Positions 9,315-18,324 of a DNA stretch of 64,000 nucleotides are shown one piece after another. Made by a program: the position numbers and the translations under genes. Within the stretch, counting starts at the first letter, position 1; the number at the start of each line of letters is the position of its first letter. The notes under the pieces were generated by a model. The model did not search any database. It was not told the DNA's origin and saw only the letters and a list, made by a program, of their open reading frames with translations. Source of the DNA: Macrothele yani (taxonomy: Eukaryota; Arthropoda; Arachnida; Araneae; Macrothelidae); assembly GCA_039090855.1 (NCBI GenBank), contig CM076997.1, positions 165,880,709-165,944,708 on the forward strand. Direction: 5' to 3'.

Positions 9315-11138
9315 TTAGGTCCGTCGGCGGATGTAAGATGTGTTGACTTGCAGTAGCGAGAACATGTAGGCGCTGGATAAAACCCAGACCCCACGGAATG
9401 TCATCGACGTTCCGCCGAAGAGTGTGCAAAAGAGAATCAAGTTGACTGAGAACCCGAGGTAGGGCAGCTTCATACTTTAGTAAAAAAGCACGGGCAGTGG
9501 CCGTGCTGGTGGGACTCACTAAATATTCAAGAAGATCTACGTAAGGCAGCGGCTCAGCGGGGAAAGCATTCTCTTGAAGGAGATTAGTGAAGTCCTCTAA
9601 CGAGGGAGAAACATCCTCCGTCTCTGGTTCAGTCCAGGCTTGTACTTGAGAAGACGAAATGCCACGTCGAGAGAAGATTGCGCGAGTAACCGGGCGATTA
9701 GACCGCCTAGTGAACAAGTGCTGGGATGAGGACGTTTTAGACTTCTTCAAATTCTTCCGTGAGGAGACACTGCGTTTGCAAAAATCGTGGAGGAACCAGC
9801 TGGTATAGAAGTTTCTGTGCTGGAAAGGGTTTCGGCTGCTGGATCTGCAGCGCCAACGGTAAACACCGACGACATATCAGCAAGTAAATCTGTAGGAGCA
9901 GAAAGTATACGCTGCGGGGGTGCCGTAGGAAGCGTGGGAAAATTCCGATCTGTAACTGAAAGTGAGTCTGCCAAAGACGTTTGTCGACCAACGTCTGCAG
10001 GCCGACGTCGGGAAGATCTGGGTCCTGCAACCTTCCACTCGTGTGGAGACGTTGACACAGCAGTAACAGGAGGGACAGAAGGTGCCACAGCACTTGGCAC
10101 GGTTATGGAAACAGCACGAGTGCAATTGGCTCGCACATGACTCTCACTTTGACAAAGGGTGCAATGCTGAGAAGTGATGATCTCGATACGACGTCGCTGT
10201 TGCCCACAGCGCACGTGAAGGACAGTTGGACAGGCCTGAAGATGAGTATCAGACGGAAAGAGCACACGAGCGGTGCGACGGAAGCCACGAATGGCTTTGT
10301 CTTCTGGGTCTCTGGGTGCCGCCGAGAGGGTTGTTATGGGACCGACTACTCGGCCGAACTTACAGAGTAACGTGCAAAGAATTGTATCAGATACCTCTGG
10401 CGGGACAGGGTAGAAAGTCACCTGCACGGGGCGGTGCGCGACTGGTTGTGGTAGTAGATGTACATCATTAATGGTCAGTCCTGCTGTCAAGACAAGGTCA
10501 GCATGTTCCTTTTTCTTGAAGTAAACCAGCACTGATCGTGGTTTTCGGGCAACATAATCTATTGCATCCGCCGGTAAAATGGATTTAAGAGCTCGGCTAT
10601 AGAGCTGAAGCTTTGTATCCGGCAGCGCATCAAAACATACGCCGAGGTCCATCGTTGATTGCAGTTGACGGCCGGCTGGTGAGTCCTCGGGAATATCTAT
10701 CGTTGCTGTGGATCCCACGACATGAAGATACGAATCGGGAAGGAGAGTATCAGACGATAGGAGTGACGTAGAGCCACTAGACATGGCAGTCGCATATGAT
10801 GGAGGAACAGTACTTTTACTAGATGTAGAGGGTGAAACTCCAGCTGGTATAGGGGAATCTGGCAGTTGAGATGAAGTGGTGGCCGTAGAAGCGACGTCAC
10901 CCGACACCTCCATAGCATCCGCGACAGGGACAGAGAGTAGACCTGTAACGGCAGTACCCTCAGTGGGAAGGCAGGCCGTAGGCGCAGGCAAGGCAGAGGA
11001 ACTCATGACGTCAGTAATGCAGTTAGAGATCTCTGCGACCAACGAAGCTGTGTCAGCAGCTGGGTTGGAAGAAGAGGAGGAAGATGGCTTCTCTTCCAAG
11101 ATAAGGGCGTGAGCTTCACCCTTATCTAATGCCGCCAT
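9292..11138 (-). CDS. LINE ORF1, RNA-binding protein with CCHC zinc knuckle (one frameshift)
   Basis: It starts at an ATG at 11,138 in a good context (GACATGG), MAALDKGEAHALILEEK. The first 463 codons run to a stop at 9,747. The reading then continues in another frame as RKNLKKSKTSSSQHLF down to 9,292, so one base appears to be missing near 9,762. The N-terminal 150 residues are Ser/Thr/Pro-rich and probably disordered. Residues about 205-315 look RRM-like (VQVTFYPVPPEVSD, then CKFGRVVGPI). Residues 326-339 form a C-x2-C-x4-H-x4-C knuckle (CTLCQSESHVRANC). Such ORF1 proteins bind the element's RNA and act as nucleic-acid chaperones. A programmed frameshift cannot be excluded, but a simple mutation is more likely. 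Confidence 0.8.
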
Positions 11139-11356
11139 GTCAACGGCGAGGCTTACCGAAGAACAAGACCAACTCGTTCGAAAAATATAACTAACGATAA
11201 AGAATAAAGTAATTCACTCACCACCTCGTGAGACAAACGAAACGAAAGCACTGATCTTCAACTGGAAGATGCACGCGAAAAGAAAAAGTACACCACTCGA
11301 TTAACTACTCGAAAGCACGTAAAAGACAGAGCTCAAAAAACACACATCACATCACA
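11139..11356 (-). other. LINE 5' UTR and presumed internal promoter
   Basis: Only about 218 bp separate the ORF1 ATG from the satellite junction at 11,356/11,357. Because ORF1 is complete at its start, the 5' end is probably full length. LINE promoters lie inside such leaders, but no specific promoter motif could be identified. Confidence 0.5.
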
Positions 11357-12011
11357 ATCTCATGTTACTCTAACTTACACGCTAGACGATTTTTTGAAGG
11401 GGTTGCGGCCCGGGGGTATAAAAAAATTCGCAAAATCTACAGTTTCCAATTAAAAACAACAAAATTTGGTATACTATCTCATGGAACTCTAACTTAGACG
11501 GCAGACCGTTTTTGGAACGGGTAAAGGCCCGGGGGTCAGAGCCCCCCGCATACAAAATTCTCTTAAAATCTACAGTTTTCAATTCAGAACTACCAAATCT
11601 GGTATACTATCTCATGGTACACTAACTTAGACGCTACATGGTTTTTGGAAGGGGTTGGAGCCCGGGGGGGTAAGAGCCCCCCAATGAAAATGCCGTAAAA
11701 TCTACAGTTTTCAATTTAGAACCACCAAATTTGGTATACTATCTCATGGTACTTAGACGGTAGACCGTTTTTGGAAAGGGTCAAGGCCCGGAGGTCAGAG
11801 CCATACCCCCCATAATTTTTTTGTAAAATGTACAGTTTTGAATTTAGAACCATTAAGTATGTTATCATGAAACTCAAACTTAGACGCCAGACGGTTTTTG
11901 GAAGGGGTTGGAGCCCAGGAGTCAGAGCCCCCCCCTACCCGAATAAAAAAAATTAGTAAAATCTACAGTTTCCAATTTAGAATCACCAAATTTGGTATAC
12001 TATCTCATGGT
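11357..12011 (+). repeat. Right copy of the ~0.69-kb direct repeat bordering the LINE
   Basis: It begins ATCTCATGTTACTCTAAC directly after the LINE 5' end and matches 4,240-4,926 in monomer order and private variants. Shared oddities include a monomer with CTTACACGCTAGACG, the CTACATGGTTTTTGG variant, and a CCATTAAGTATGTTATCATG monomer. It is about 30 bp shorter than the left copy, mostly from G/C homopolymer contraction. The array continues without a break after 12,011. Confidence 0.85.
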
Positions 12012-12699
12012 ACTCTAACTTAGACGGTAGACCGTTTTTGCAAGGGGTTGCAGCCCGGCGGGGGAGGGGCCTTCATAAAAAAATCCCAAAATCTAGTTTT
12101 GAATTTAGAACCACCAAATTTGGCATAATATCTCATGGTACTCTAACTTAGGCGGTCGACGGTCTTTGGAACAGGTCAAGGCCCGGGGGTCGGAGCCTTC
12201 CCCCTCCACATACATTCAAAATTTTCGTAAAATCTAGTTTTTATTTCAGAACCATGAAATTTGATGGTTCTGAAACGATAGACTGTTTTGGAAGGGTTTG
12301 AAGCCAGGGGGTCAGTGCCCCCCTCATAAAAATTTCGTAAAATCTACAGTTTTCAATTTAGAGCCACCAAATTTGGTATACTATCTCATGGCACTCTAAC
12401 TTAGACGGTAGACCGTTTTCGGAACGGGTTAAGGCCCGGGGTGTCAGAGCCCCCCCCCTTTACCAAACAGTTTTCAATTTAGAGCCACCAAATTTGGTAT
12501 ACTATCTCATGGTACTCTAACTTAGACGCTAGAAGATTTTGGAAGGGGTTGCAGATTTTTTTATGAAGGGGTAGGGACCCTTTCATAGAAAAATCGCAAA
12601 ATCTACGTTTCAAATTAGAACCACCAAATTTGGTATACTATCTCATGGTACTTTAACTTAGACGGTCGACGGTTTTTGGAACGGGTCAAGGACCTCCCA

Positions 12700-12812
12700 C
12701 GCACACACACACACACACACATAAAATATTTTCTTAAATGTTTATTTTCATTTTCTTCGACGGTTTTTGGAACGGGTCAGAGCCCTCCCACGCACACACA
12801 TCACACACACAT
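12700..12812. repeat. (CA)n tracts in a duplicated satellite piece
   Basis: CACGCACACACACACAC at about 12,700-12,722 and a similar CACACACATCACACACAC at about 12,792-12,812. Each follows a GGTTTTTGGAACGGGTCA satellite segment, showing that a short block containing the CA run was itself duplicated. Confidence 0.8.
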
Positions 12813-12960
12813 AAAACATTTTCTTAAAAACTACAGTTTTCAATTCAGAACCACCAAATTTAGTATCATGAAACTCTAACTTAGACGCTAGACGATTTCT
12901 GGAAGGGGTTGGAACCCGGGGGTGAGAGCCCCTCCTCAAAGCGCCTCTTTGGCCCTTTGA

Positions 12961-13649
12961 AGGTCTTGCACCATAAACCATCAACCAACCAACTAACCAA
13001 CCTACGGTCTAAGTTAGGTCCTGTAGATAACAAGAAAGTGCAAAAATATGCGTTTAATGGTGTATTAAAAACACAAATCAATATAGTTTAGCTTTCACTA
13101 CCAACGAGCGGCTTATCAGGAAGAAATATAATGTAAATAGAGAGTTCCAGATATTCAAAATTCAAAACGGTAAGAAAAAGATGATCAATGCCATTGTGAA
13201 GTCGAACGCAATCGACATCACATAGGTACATTGCATTTCTTTGTTGCGGGATTCACAGAAGCACACGCCAGATGTACTGCAGTTCTATAGATGTCTCCTA
13301 GAATGTAAGTATTCCCATTCCTTTTTCTTTCTTTTTTGTTTCGCAAAATTAAATTATCTAAATCAAAAAATTTAAAATAAGTTTACCGGAAAATTGCAGG
13401 AATATATTTTTCATTCATTAACTTTCACCCGCTGAACTTGGTGATTCCACAAATAGTAATATGTACCTGGCAAATAACTGGTATCCCTGCTAGTACAAAT
13501 TATATTAATGATTTATTTGCGTCCAGTTCAATCTAGTATGTCGATAAGAGCGTTTGGGGCCGTATAAAAAATACATTTCAACGTGTGCCGCTACGGCGGC
13601 GGAGTGATCTAGGGGCTGGCTTCTGACCACTTGTCAAGAAGAATTTTGT
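12961..13649. other. Spacer between direct and inverted satellite blocks
   Basis: About 690 bp of non-satellite sequence, including CCAACCAACTAACCAACC near 12,985. No conserved ORF or named repeat was recognised. It separates satellite blocks of opposite orientation. Confidence 0.6.
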
Positions 13650-14320
13650 ATGTGGAGGCACTTACCCCCCGGGCCTTGACCCGTTCCAAAACACCGTCTA
13701 CCGTTTAAGTTAGAGCACCATGAGATAGTATACCAAATTTGGTGGTTCTAAATTGAAAACTGTAGATTTTACGATAATTTTGTACTAGGTAGGGGGGAGT
13801 TCTGACCTCCTGGCCCCCGATTCGTTCGAAAAACGGTCTTCCGCTAAGTTAGAGTTTCATGACACCAAATTTGGTGGTTCTAAATTGAAAACTAGAATTT
13901 ACGGCAATTTTGATGGGGGGTGGGGGGCTCTAACCCGCCGGGCTCCAACCGCTTCCAAAAACCGTCTACAGTCTAAGTTAGAATACCACGAGATAGTATA
14001 CCAGATTTGGTGGTTCTGAATTGAAAACTAGATTTTGCGATTTTTTTTATGAAGGGGGCCCTCTCCCCAGGGCTGCAACCCCTTCCAAAAACGGTCTACC
14101 GTCTAAGTTAGAGTACCATGAGATAGGATACAAAAATTTGGTGGTTCTAAATTGAAAACTGTAGATTTTACGAAATTTTTCTGAAGGGGGGGGCTTTGAC
14201 CTCCCGGGCTTTGACCACCCGGGCTCTAACCCCTTCCAAAAAGCGTCTAGCGTCTAAGTTAGAGTTTCATGATACCAAATTTGATGGTTCTGAAATGAAA
14301 ACTAGATTTCACGAAAATTT
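13650..14320 (-). repeat. Satellite array, inverted block (about 5 monomers)
   Basis: The same monomer appears on the opposite strand. CCGGGCCTTGACCCGTTCC, GTCTAAGTTAGAGTACCATG and AGATAGTATACCAAATTTGG recur about every 130 bp from 13,665 to 14,320. Orientation flips relative to the blocks at 2.3-12.96 kb. Confidence 0.9.
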
Positions 14321-14378
14321 TAAATCGTACGTTTTCGTGCATTTGTTTTGTATGTAACCAAAATCTGTAAACGCGACT

Positions 14379-14535
14379 AATTGACGTAGTCGACGAATTT
14401 GTCCGCGACGAATTGACGCGCGACGAACTGACGCAGGCGATGAATTGACGCAGGCGACGAATTGACGCGCGACGAATTGTAGTAGTCGACGAATTGACGC
14501 GCGACGAATTGTCGTAGTCGACGAATTGACGTGAC
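14379..14535. repeat. Minisatellite of ~15-18-bp GACGAATTGACGCGC units
   Basis: About nine to ten degenerate copies built on CGACGAATTGACGCGCGACG, with interspersed GTAGTC variants. The array is much richer in CG dinucleotides than its surroundings. Confidence 0.9.
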
Positions 14536-14559
14536 ACCTAGACAAAGGCAGTATAATAT

Positions 14560-14682
14560 TATGTACACAAAGAAAATGCAATGCGACTGGCACAAATTAA
14601 ATTCAATGAGATGAACACACATAAATGCTATGTACACAAAGAAAATGCAATGCGACGGACACAAAGTAAGTTCAGTGAGACG
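14560..14682. repeat. ~69-bp tandem duplication
   Basis: TATGTACACAAAGAAAATGC begins at 14,560 and again at 14,629, followed in both copies by AATGCGAC, CACAAA and TCAATGAGA/TCAGTGAGA. Confidence 0.85.
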
Positions 14683-15003
14683 TACTCAAAGGATGTTTAG
14701 CCGACTTTGTGTGGCTGTACCACCTTTTGATAAAAGTACAAAAACATGATTGAATCATTTTATACTCAAAGGATGTTTAGCCGACTTTGTGTGGTTGCAC
14801 CACCTGTTGCTAAAGGTATAAAAACATGGTTGAATCATTTTATACTCAAAGGATGTTTAGCCGACTTTGTGTGGCAGTAACCACCTGTTGATAAAAGTAC
14901 AAAAACATGGTTGAATCATTTTATACTCAAAGGATGTTTAGCCGAATTTGTGTAGCAGTACCACCTGTTGATAAAGGTTCAAAAACATAGTTGAATCATT
15001 TTA
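14683..15003. repeat. Four ~80-bp tandem repeats
   Basis: TACTCAAAGGATGTTTAGCC starts at 14,683, 14,763, 14,843 and 14,924. Each unit continues with TTTGTGTGGC...ACCACC and ends AACATGGTTGAATCATTTTA. The copies are highly similar. Confidence 0.95.
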
Positions 15004-15365
15004 AAGATGACTGTGCCGAGACAAAAGTATGCCCGTAGATCCATTCAGATCTGCTGAACAGACCTCCTAGCGTGTTCGTCAATCACTTCAGCTAAATTCA
15101 AAATATCAATTACCCCTAGAAGTTTGTAGTCGTGTGTTCCTTGTTGCACTTTTTACAAACCGCGTTTAAAAATATGTTTCGTATAAATGTGTCCAACTTT
15201 CTGCTAAACCATCTATGCAAATGAGTCAGTATTATAATCTAAAATGCTTGTTACTGACATACCTTTGTACACCGTCTTTCTGTCTGTTTTTAAGTGAGTA
15301 TATATAAATGATATGCTAGCAACAAATCACACACACACACACAAAGACAGAAAGATATATATATG

Positions 15366-15388
15366 GAGAGAGAGAGAGAGAGAGAGAT
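15366..15388. repeat. (GA)n microsatellite
   Basis: A run of about 11 GA units following a TATATATATG stretch. Confidence 0.9.
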
Positions 15389-15435
15389 AGAAAGAGATTA
15401 TAATAAAAAAATGTTAGATTTAAAAGAAAATTAAA

Positions 15436-15607
15436 TCAAAGGGACACAGTAACAACTGTGCCGCAACCTACAACGTAAAACTACGCCAGATATCACTATT
15501 TCATGGCAGTGTCTCATTAGTTCTACGTCCTCAAGATACTCAGCGAAGGACAGTGGACGTAGCCCTAGTTTGTAGGATGCAGCACAGTTGCTACTGTGCC
15601 CCTTTGA
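15436..15607. mobile_element. MITE-like element with ~40-bp terminal inverted repeats
   Basis: The left end TCAAAGGGACACAGTAACAA followed by CTGTGCCGCAACCTACAA mirrors the right end, whose reverse complement reads TCAAAGGGGCACAGTAGCAA, CTGTGCTGCATCCTACAA. The 172-bp body has no coding capacity. It is flanked by TTAAA/TTATT, so a short AT-rich target duplication is possible but not clean. The superfamily is unknown. Confidence 0.7.
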
Positions 15608-16082
15608 TTATTTTCAGAGGTAACATTTTTAACAAATAAAATGGAAGGAATATTTTTTATCTAAAAAATAAATATTATACTTTAATTCGGTTTATGACGT
15701 TAGTTGTGGCCGTCTGCTACGGAATGCTGTGCTGAGGTCACTCCTATCATTATCTATTCACTAGTTAGCAACCTTAAAACGGCGTACGGGGAAACAAAAT
15801 CACGCGAAATTTCTCTTAATCTTCTAACGCTACTGCGTCGAAGATTTCAGCGGTGGAGGGTCGAAACTTATTTTGTTATAAATGGGACTCTACAAACTAT
15901 ATAATGGTGTATTATTTCTTACTCTACAATCATTAGTTTCGAAGATACAAGCGTTCAAATTGTGACATGTTTTCGTTGCATCCGTGCACCCGATGTCACG
16001 CCGTACCCAGCACGTGAATGACGTAGTTCTACGTCAAAACTGCAGACGTATCTTGCAACACTCGCCAATGCCGAATCTTAGA

Positions 16083-16275
16083 CGGCCCAGTGGCAGAGTG
16101 GCCTAAATGTTTGCTTCTGATCATTCGTCCAACTTGGCGCAGGTTCGAGTCTTAGATGGGGCGTGGGTTGGTGCACTTTTCTCACGTCACTAGATCTGTT
16201 TCCTCCGTAGAACATGTGGCCCAAAATTAGACAGCGACGACTGATTGTAACACTTAGAGTTTATCACGTTTGTCG
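16083..16275 (+). repeat. tRNA-derived SINE, family 1
   Basis: The tRNA-like head has an A box (CCCAGTGGCAGAGTGGCC) and a B box (GCAGGTTCGAGTCTTAG). It is followed by the shared body landmarks GTGGCCCAAAATTAG and a degenerate version of GGGCGACTGNTTATAG. It is an old copy. The family recurs at 18.1, 21.9, 23.5, 24.1, 25.1, 36.2, 38.6, 44.8 and 60.8 kb. Confidence 0.7.
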
Positions 16276-17414
16276 TTATATCCCCCCTAAAAAATAACAG
16301 TAATACCGTGACGTGTACAGAAACTTGGTATGAATTTACAAATTAATAGTATGTAATCTTACATTCATTTTTTTTATTTTGCTAATGGTTCATTTCTTTC
16401 ATGAAAATTGTTCTACAAAATGAAATAATCAGTGAATTTCCCCAAATACACCTGCAACTAAAGCGTTCTTAATAATAAACCTGCAGATTTCTACGCCATT
16501 ACTAATCACCAATATATAAGTGCCAGTTCAGAAATTAATATATCCGTTAGCGGTGAGTGGCAACTAATTGATTTCTCCTAATCTAGCATGTGTAACTAAT
16601 ATTGTGCCATGGATGCACAACAGAGGAAGGCTGTTAAACACGGCTTGCTTAATTAGTGTTAATATTGTCATTACCCTTGTGCAATTTGTATCGATTTCTC
16701 ACTCACGCATTTCAGTATAGTCTTTGTACATTAGTACTGACAACGAAGTATGAACTTGTGTTAAGAATAAAAATGCGGTGTTTTCATGTATTATATCTAA
16801 ATCGGCATGTAAACGAGTTATAATCACAACAGAAATATCACAGATATTACGCGGTTTTATGAGAAAAAATTTGTTTTCCTAATGAGAATTCGTGTTTCAT
16901 TACGTGCATGCTGGTTTTAAAGTACATTAAGGCACGTATTTTTTCTTCAACCAAGAAAGCTGTTCGTCGTCGTATTCCTCAAAGCAAATCCTCGTTTCAT
17001 TGAAAAGTTACACAATGGAAAGATCTTGTTAGCACCGTTCAGCACACCGGTTGTTGTGGGCTTTGTTCTTCCCAAACAAAGGCATCTGCTTGATACTCTA
17101 CTAAAACAAGATGTTTTTGGATTTATTATTCGTTGAGGAAAAACTGAAGGAAATTTATATGGAGACATTTTTATTACGTCTTCTGTATTTTTTTAATTTT
17201 AATCATATTTGTGTATATGTACACAAATATTATTACAAATTAAGTAGCATTAGTAAGATACTCGTGCAAGTGCGTTGACAAGATTTTTGTGCGAAATGTT
17301 GATGACCCAAACTCCTGAATCTAATCAAGGACATCCGAGCTGATAAGTGTAATTAAACGAACACTAACCTGATACCTTGACGTTTATTAAGCCATTTCAT
17401 AAAATATGAAGACC
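16276..17414. other. AT-rich stretch without recognisable gene
   Basis: Very AT-rich. The short minus-strand frame at 16,947-17,168 has no family resemblance. No repeat structure was recognised by eye. Confidence 0.5.
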
Positions 17415-17660
17415 TGAAAGAAATACAGGATTACGCCATATAATGCAAATTTTGAAGATGACAATCCGATTTTTGGCGTAAATGTGACAAGGATGGTAAG
17501 TCACATAATATTTGAAAACTTGAAAATTTTCATCGTCCTGGAGCGGGACTCGAACCCGCGTCTCTCAGAAAACGCCTAGGTATGCTAACCACTACACCAC
17601 CCAGAACGACCAAGTTTCAATTTGATCGGAAACTTGAAAAGACCTATTAAACAATGATTA
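17415..17660 (-). repeat. tRNA-derived SINE, family 2
   Basis: On the minus strand a head GGTGGTGTAGTGGTTAGCAT (A box) and GCGGGTTCGAGTCCCGC (perfect T-arm stem, B box) spans about 17,537-17,611. It is preceded by TTTCAAGTTTCCGATC and followed by a body containing TTTTCAAGTTTTC, ATTATGTGACTTACCATCC and GGCGTAATCCTGTATTTC. The same body occurs at 21.3 and 21.7 kb. The acceptor ends pair, but the anticodon arm does not fold well, so this is a SINE head rather than a working tRNA gene. Confidence 0.75.
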
Positions 17661-18119
17661 AATATACTTATGTATGATAGAATGCAGTTTCCTTTGTCAC
17701 AACTAAGTTGACAGAGCATCTTTGTTGAATATAAAGAAGTATTTTTTATCTTTGGCAACGCAAACCACCGGGAATGTTCTATGGGTTGGTACTTCAGGGT
17801 GAACCACGAGAAATTTGTTGTCACAAACAGAATGTTAACGAAAAATATTTCCAATCAATTTCTGCACTTTCAGAACCAAAACTTAAAATGAGAAGGTTAT
17901 TTACCTGCGCTGAGATATTCTGACAGGCGAGATCGTGACCTTATGCAGCAGGAGAAACTTCTTGCTGGGGGCTCCCAAGCGCCGTTTGAATATCCCTATT
18001 ATACTTTTTAGTCGATTCAAATACTCTGCCTGTGTCATTCTGCCATTGTTCTACGAAATTAGCAGTTTTTTGAGATTCATTCCTTTAATGCGAATTTGGT
18101 CCTTTATTTCGTGGTCAAA

Positions 18120-18317
18120 TGATCACCGTGAGCAACGCAAAAGGTCGACAGTAGCCGCACCTCCTTAATTCAGAGCTATTGGTTTCAGGGAACGAAGGCA
18201 GCCGACGCCTTAATAAAAATTAACATCTGATGCTTCAACGGAATTCAAAGACTGACCAATATCGGATGAATTGTCAAAAGCAAGTGCCTCAGACCACTAG
18301 GCCATTGGAGAGGCAAC
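18120..18317 (-). repeat. tRNA-derived SINE, family 1
   Basis: A diverged minus-strand copy. The tail side (GATCACCGTGAGCAACGC) is at 18,120 and the head (GTGCCTCAGACCACTAGGCC) ends at about 18,317. It lies immediately next to the mariner-like element starting at 18,325. Confidence 0.65.
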
Positions 18318-18324
18318 CAAAATA

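Larger units (their letters stand above)
4927..11356 (-). mobile_element. Near-complete L1/Tx1-group non-LTR retrotransposon (6.4 kb)
   Basis: It is inserted in the satellite on the minus strand. In order from its 5' end it has a short 5' UTR (11,139-11,356), ORF1 (RRM-like and CCHC), ORF2 (APE endonuclease, reverse transcriptase, C-terminal zinc knuckle), and a 3' region with a two-unit tandem duplication. It ends GAATAAATACTTTGTGAAC, containing an AATAAA signal about 10 bases from the junction and no poly-A tail. It is visibly richer in G+C than the surrounding DNA. Each ORF carries one apparent single-base frameshift; otherwise both are open over their full length. The clade call rests on the two-ORF layout, the overlapping ORF junction and RT box similarity to L1/Tx1 elements. 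Tx1-clade elements are known for insertion into specific multicopy sequences, which fits the satellite habitat. Confidence 0.85.
11357..12960 (+). repeat. Satellite array, right block, direct orientation
   Basis: About 12 monomers carry the same anchors as the left block, at about 11,357, 11,477, 11,610, 11,741, 11,867, 12,002, 12,131, 12,385, 12,507 and 12,644, with degenerate units near 12,250 and 12,865. The last units are shortened, interrupted by (CA)n tracts, and fade out near 12,960. Confidence 0.9.

Noticed and set aside
9747..10140. Several open frames on both strands over the ORF1 region
   Set aside because: They overlap the RRM/CCHC-containing ORF1 in other phases and show no conserved motif.
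11357..12011. Long terminal repeats of an LTR retrotransposon
   Set aside because: The repeats consist of genomic satellite monomers lying outside the element, with no primer-binding site or gag-pol order. The enclosed genes are clearly non-LTR.
17537..17611. Minus-strand tRNA-like sequence with perfect A and B boxes
   Set aside because: The anticodon arm does not fold, and the same head with a conserved non-tRNA body recurs at 21.4 and 21.65 kb, so it is a SINE rather than a functional tRNA gene.
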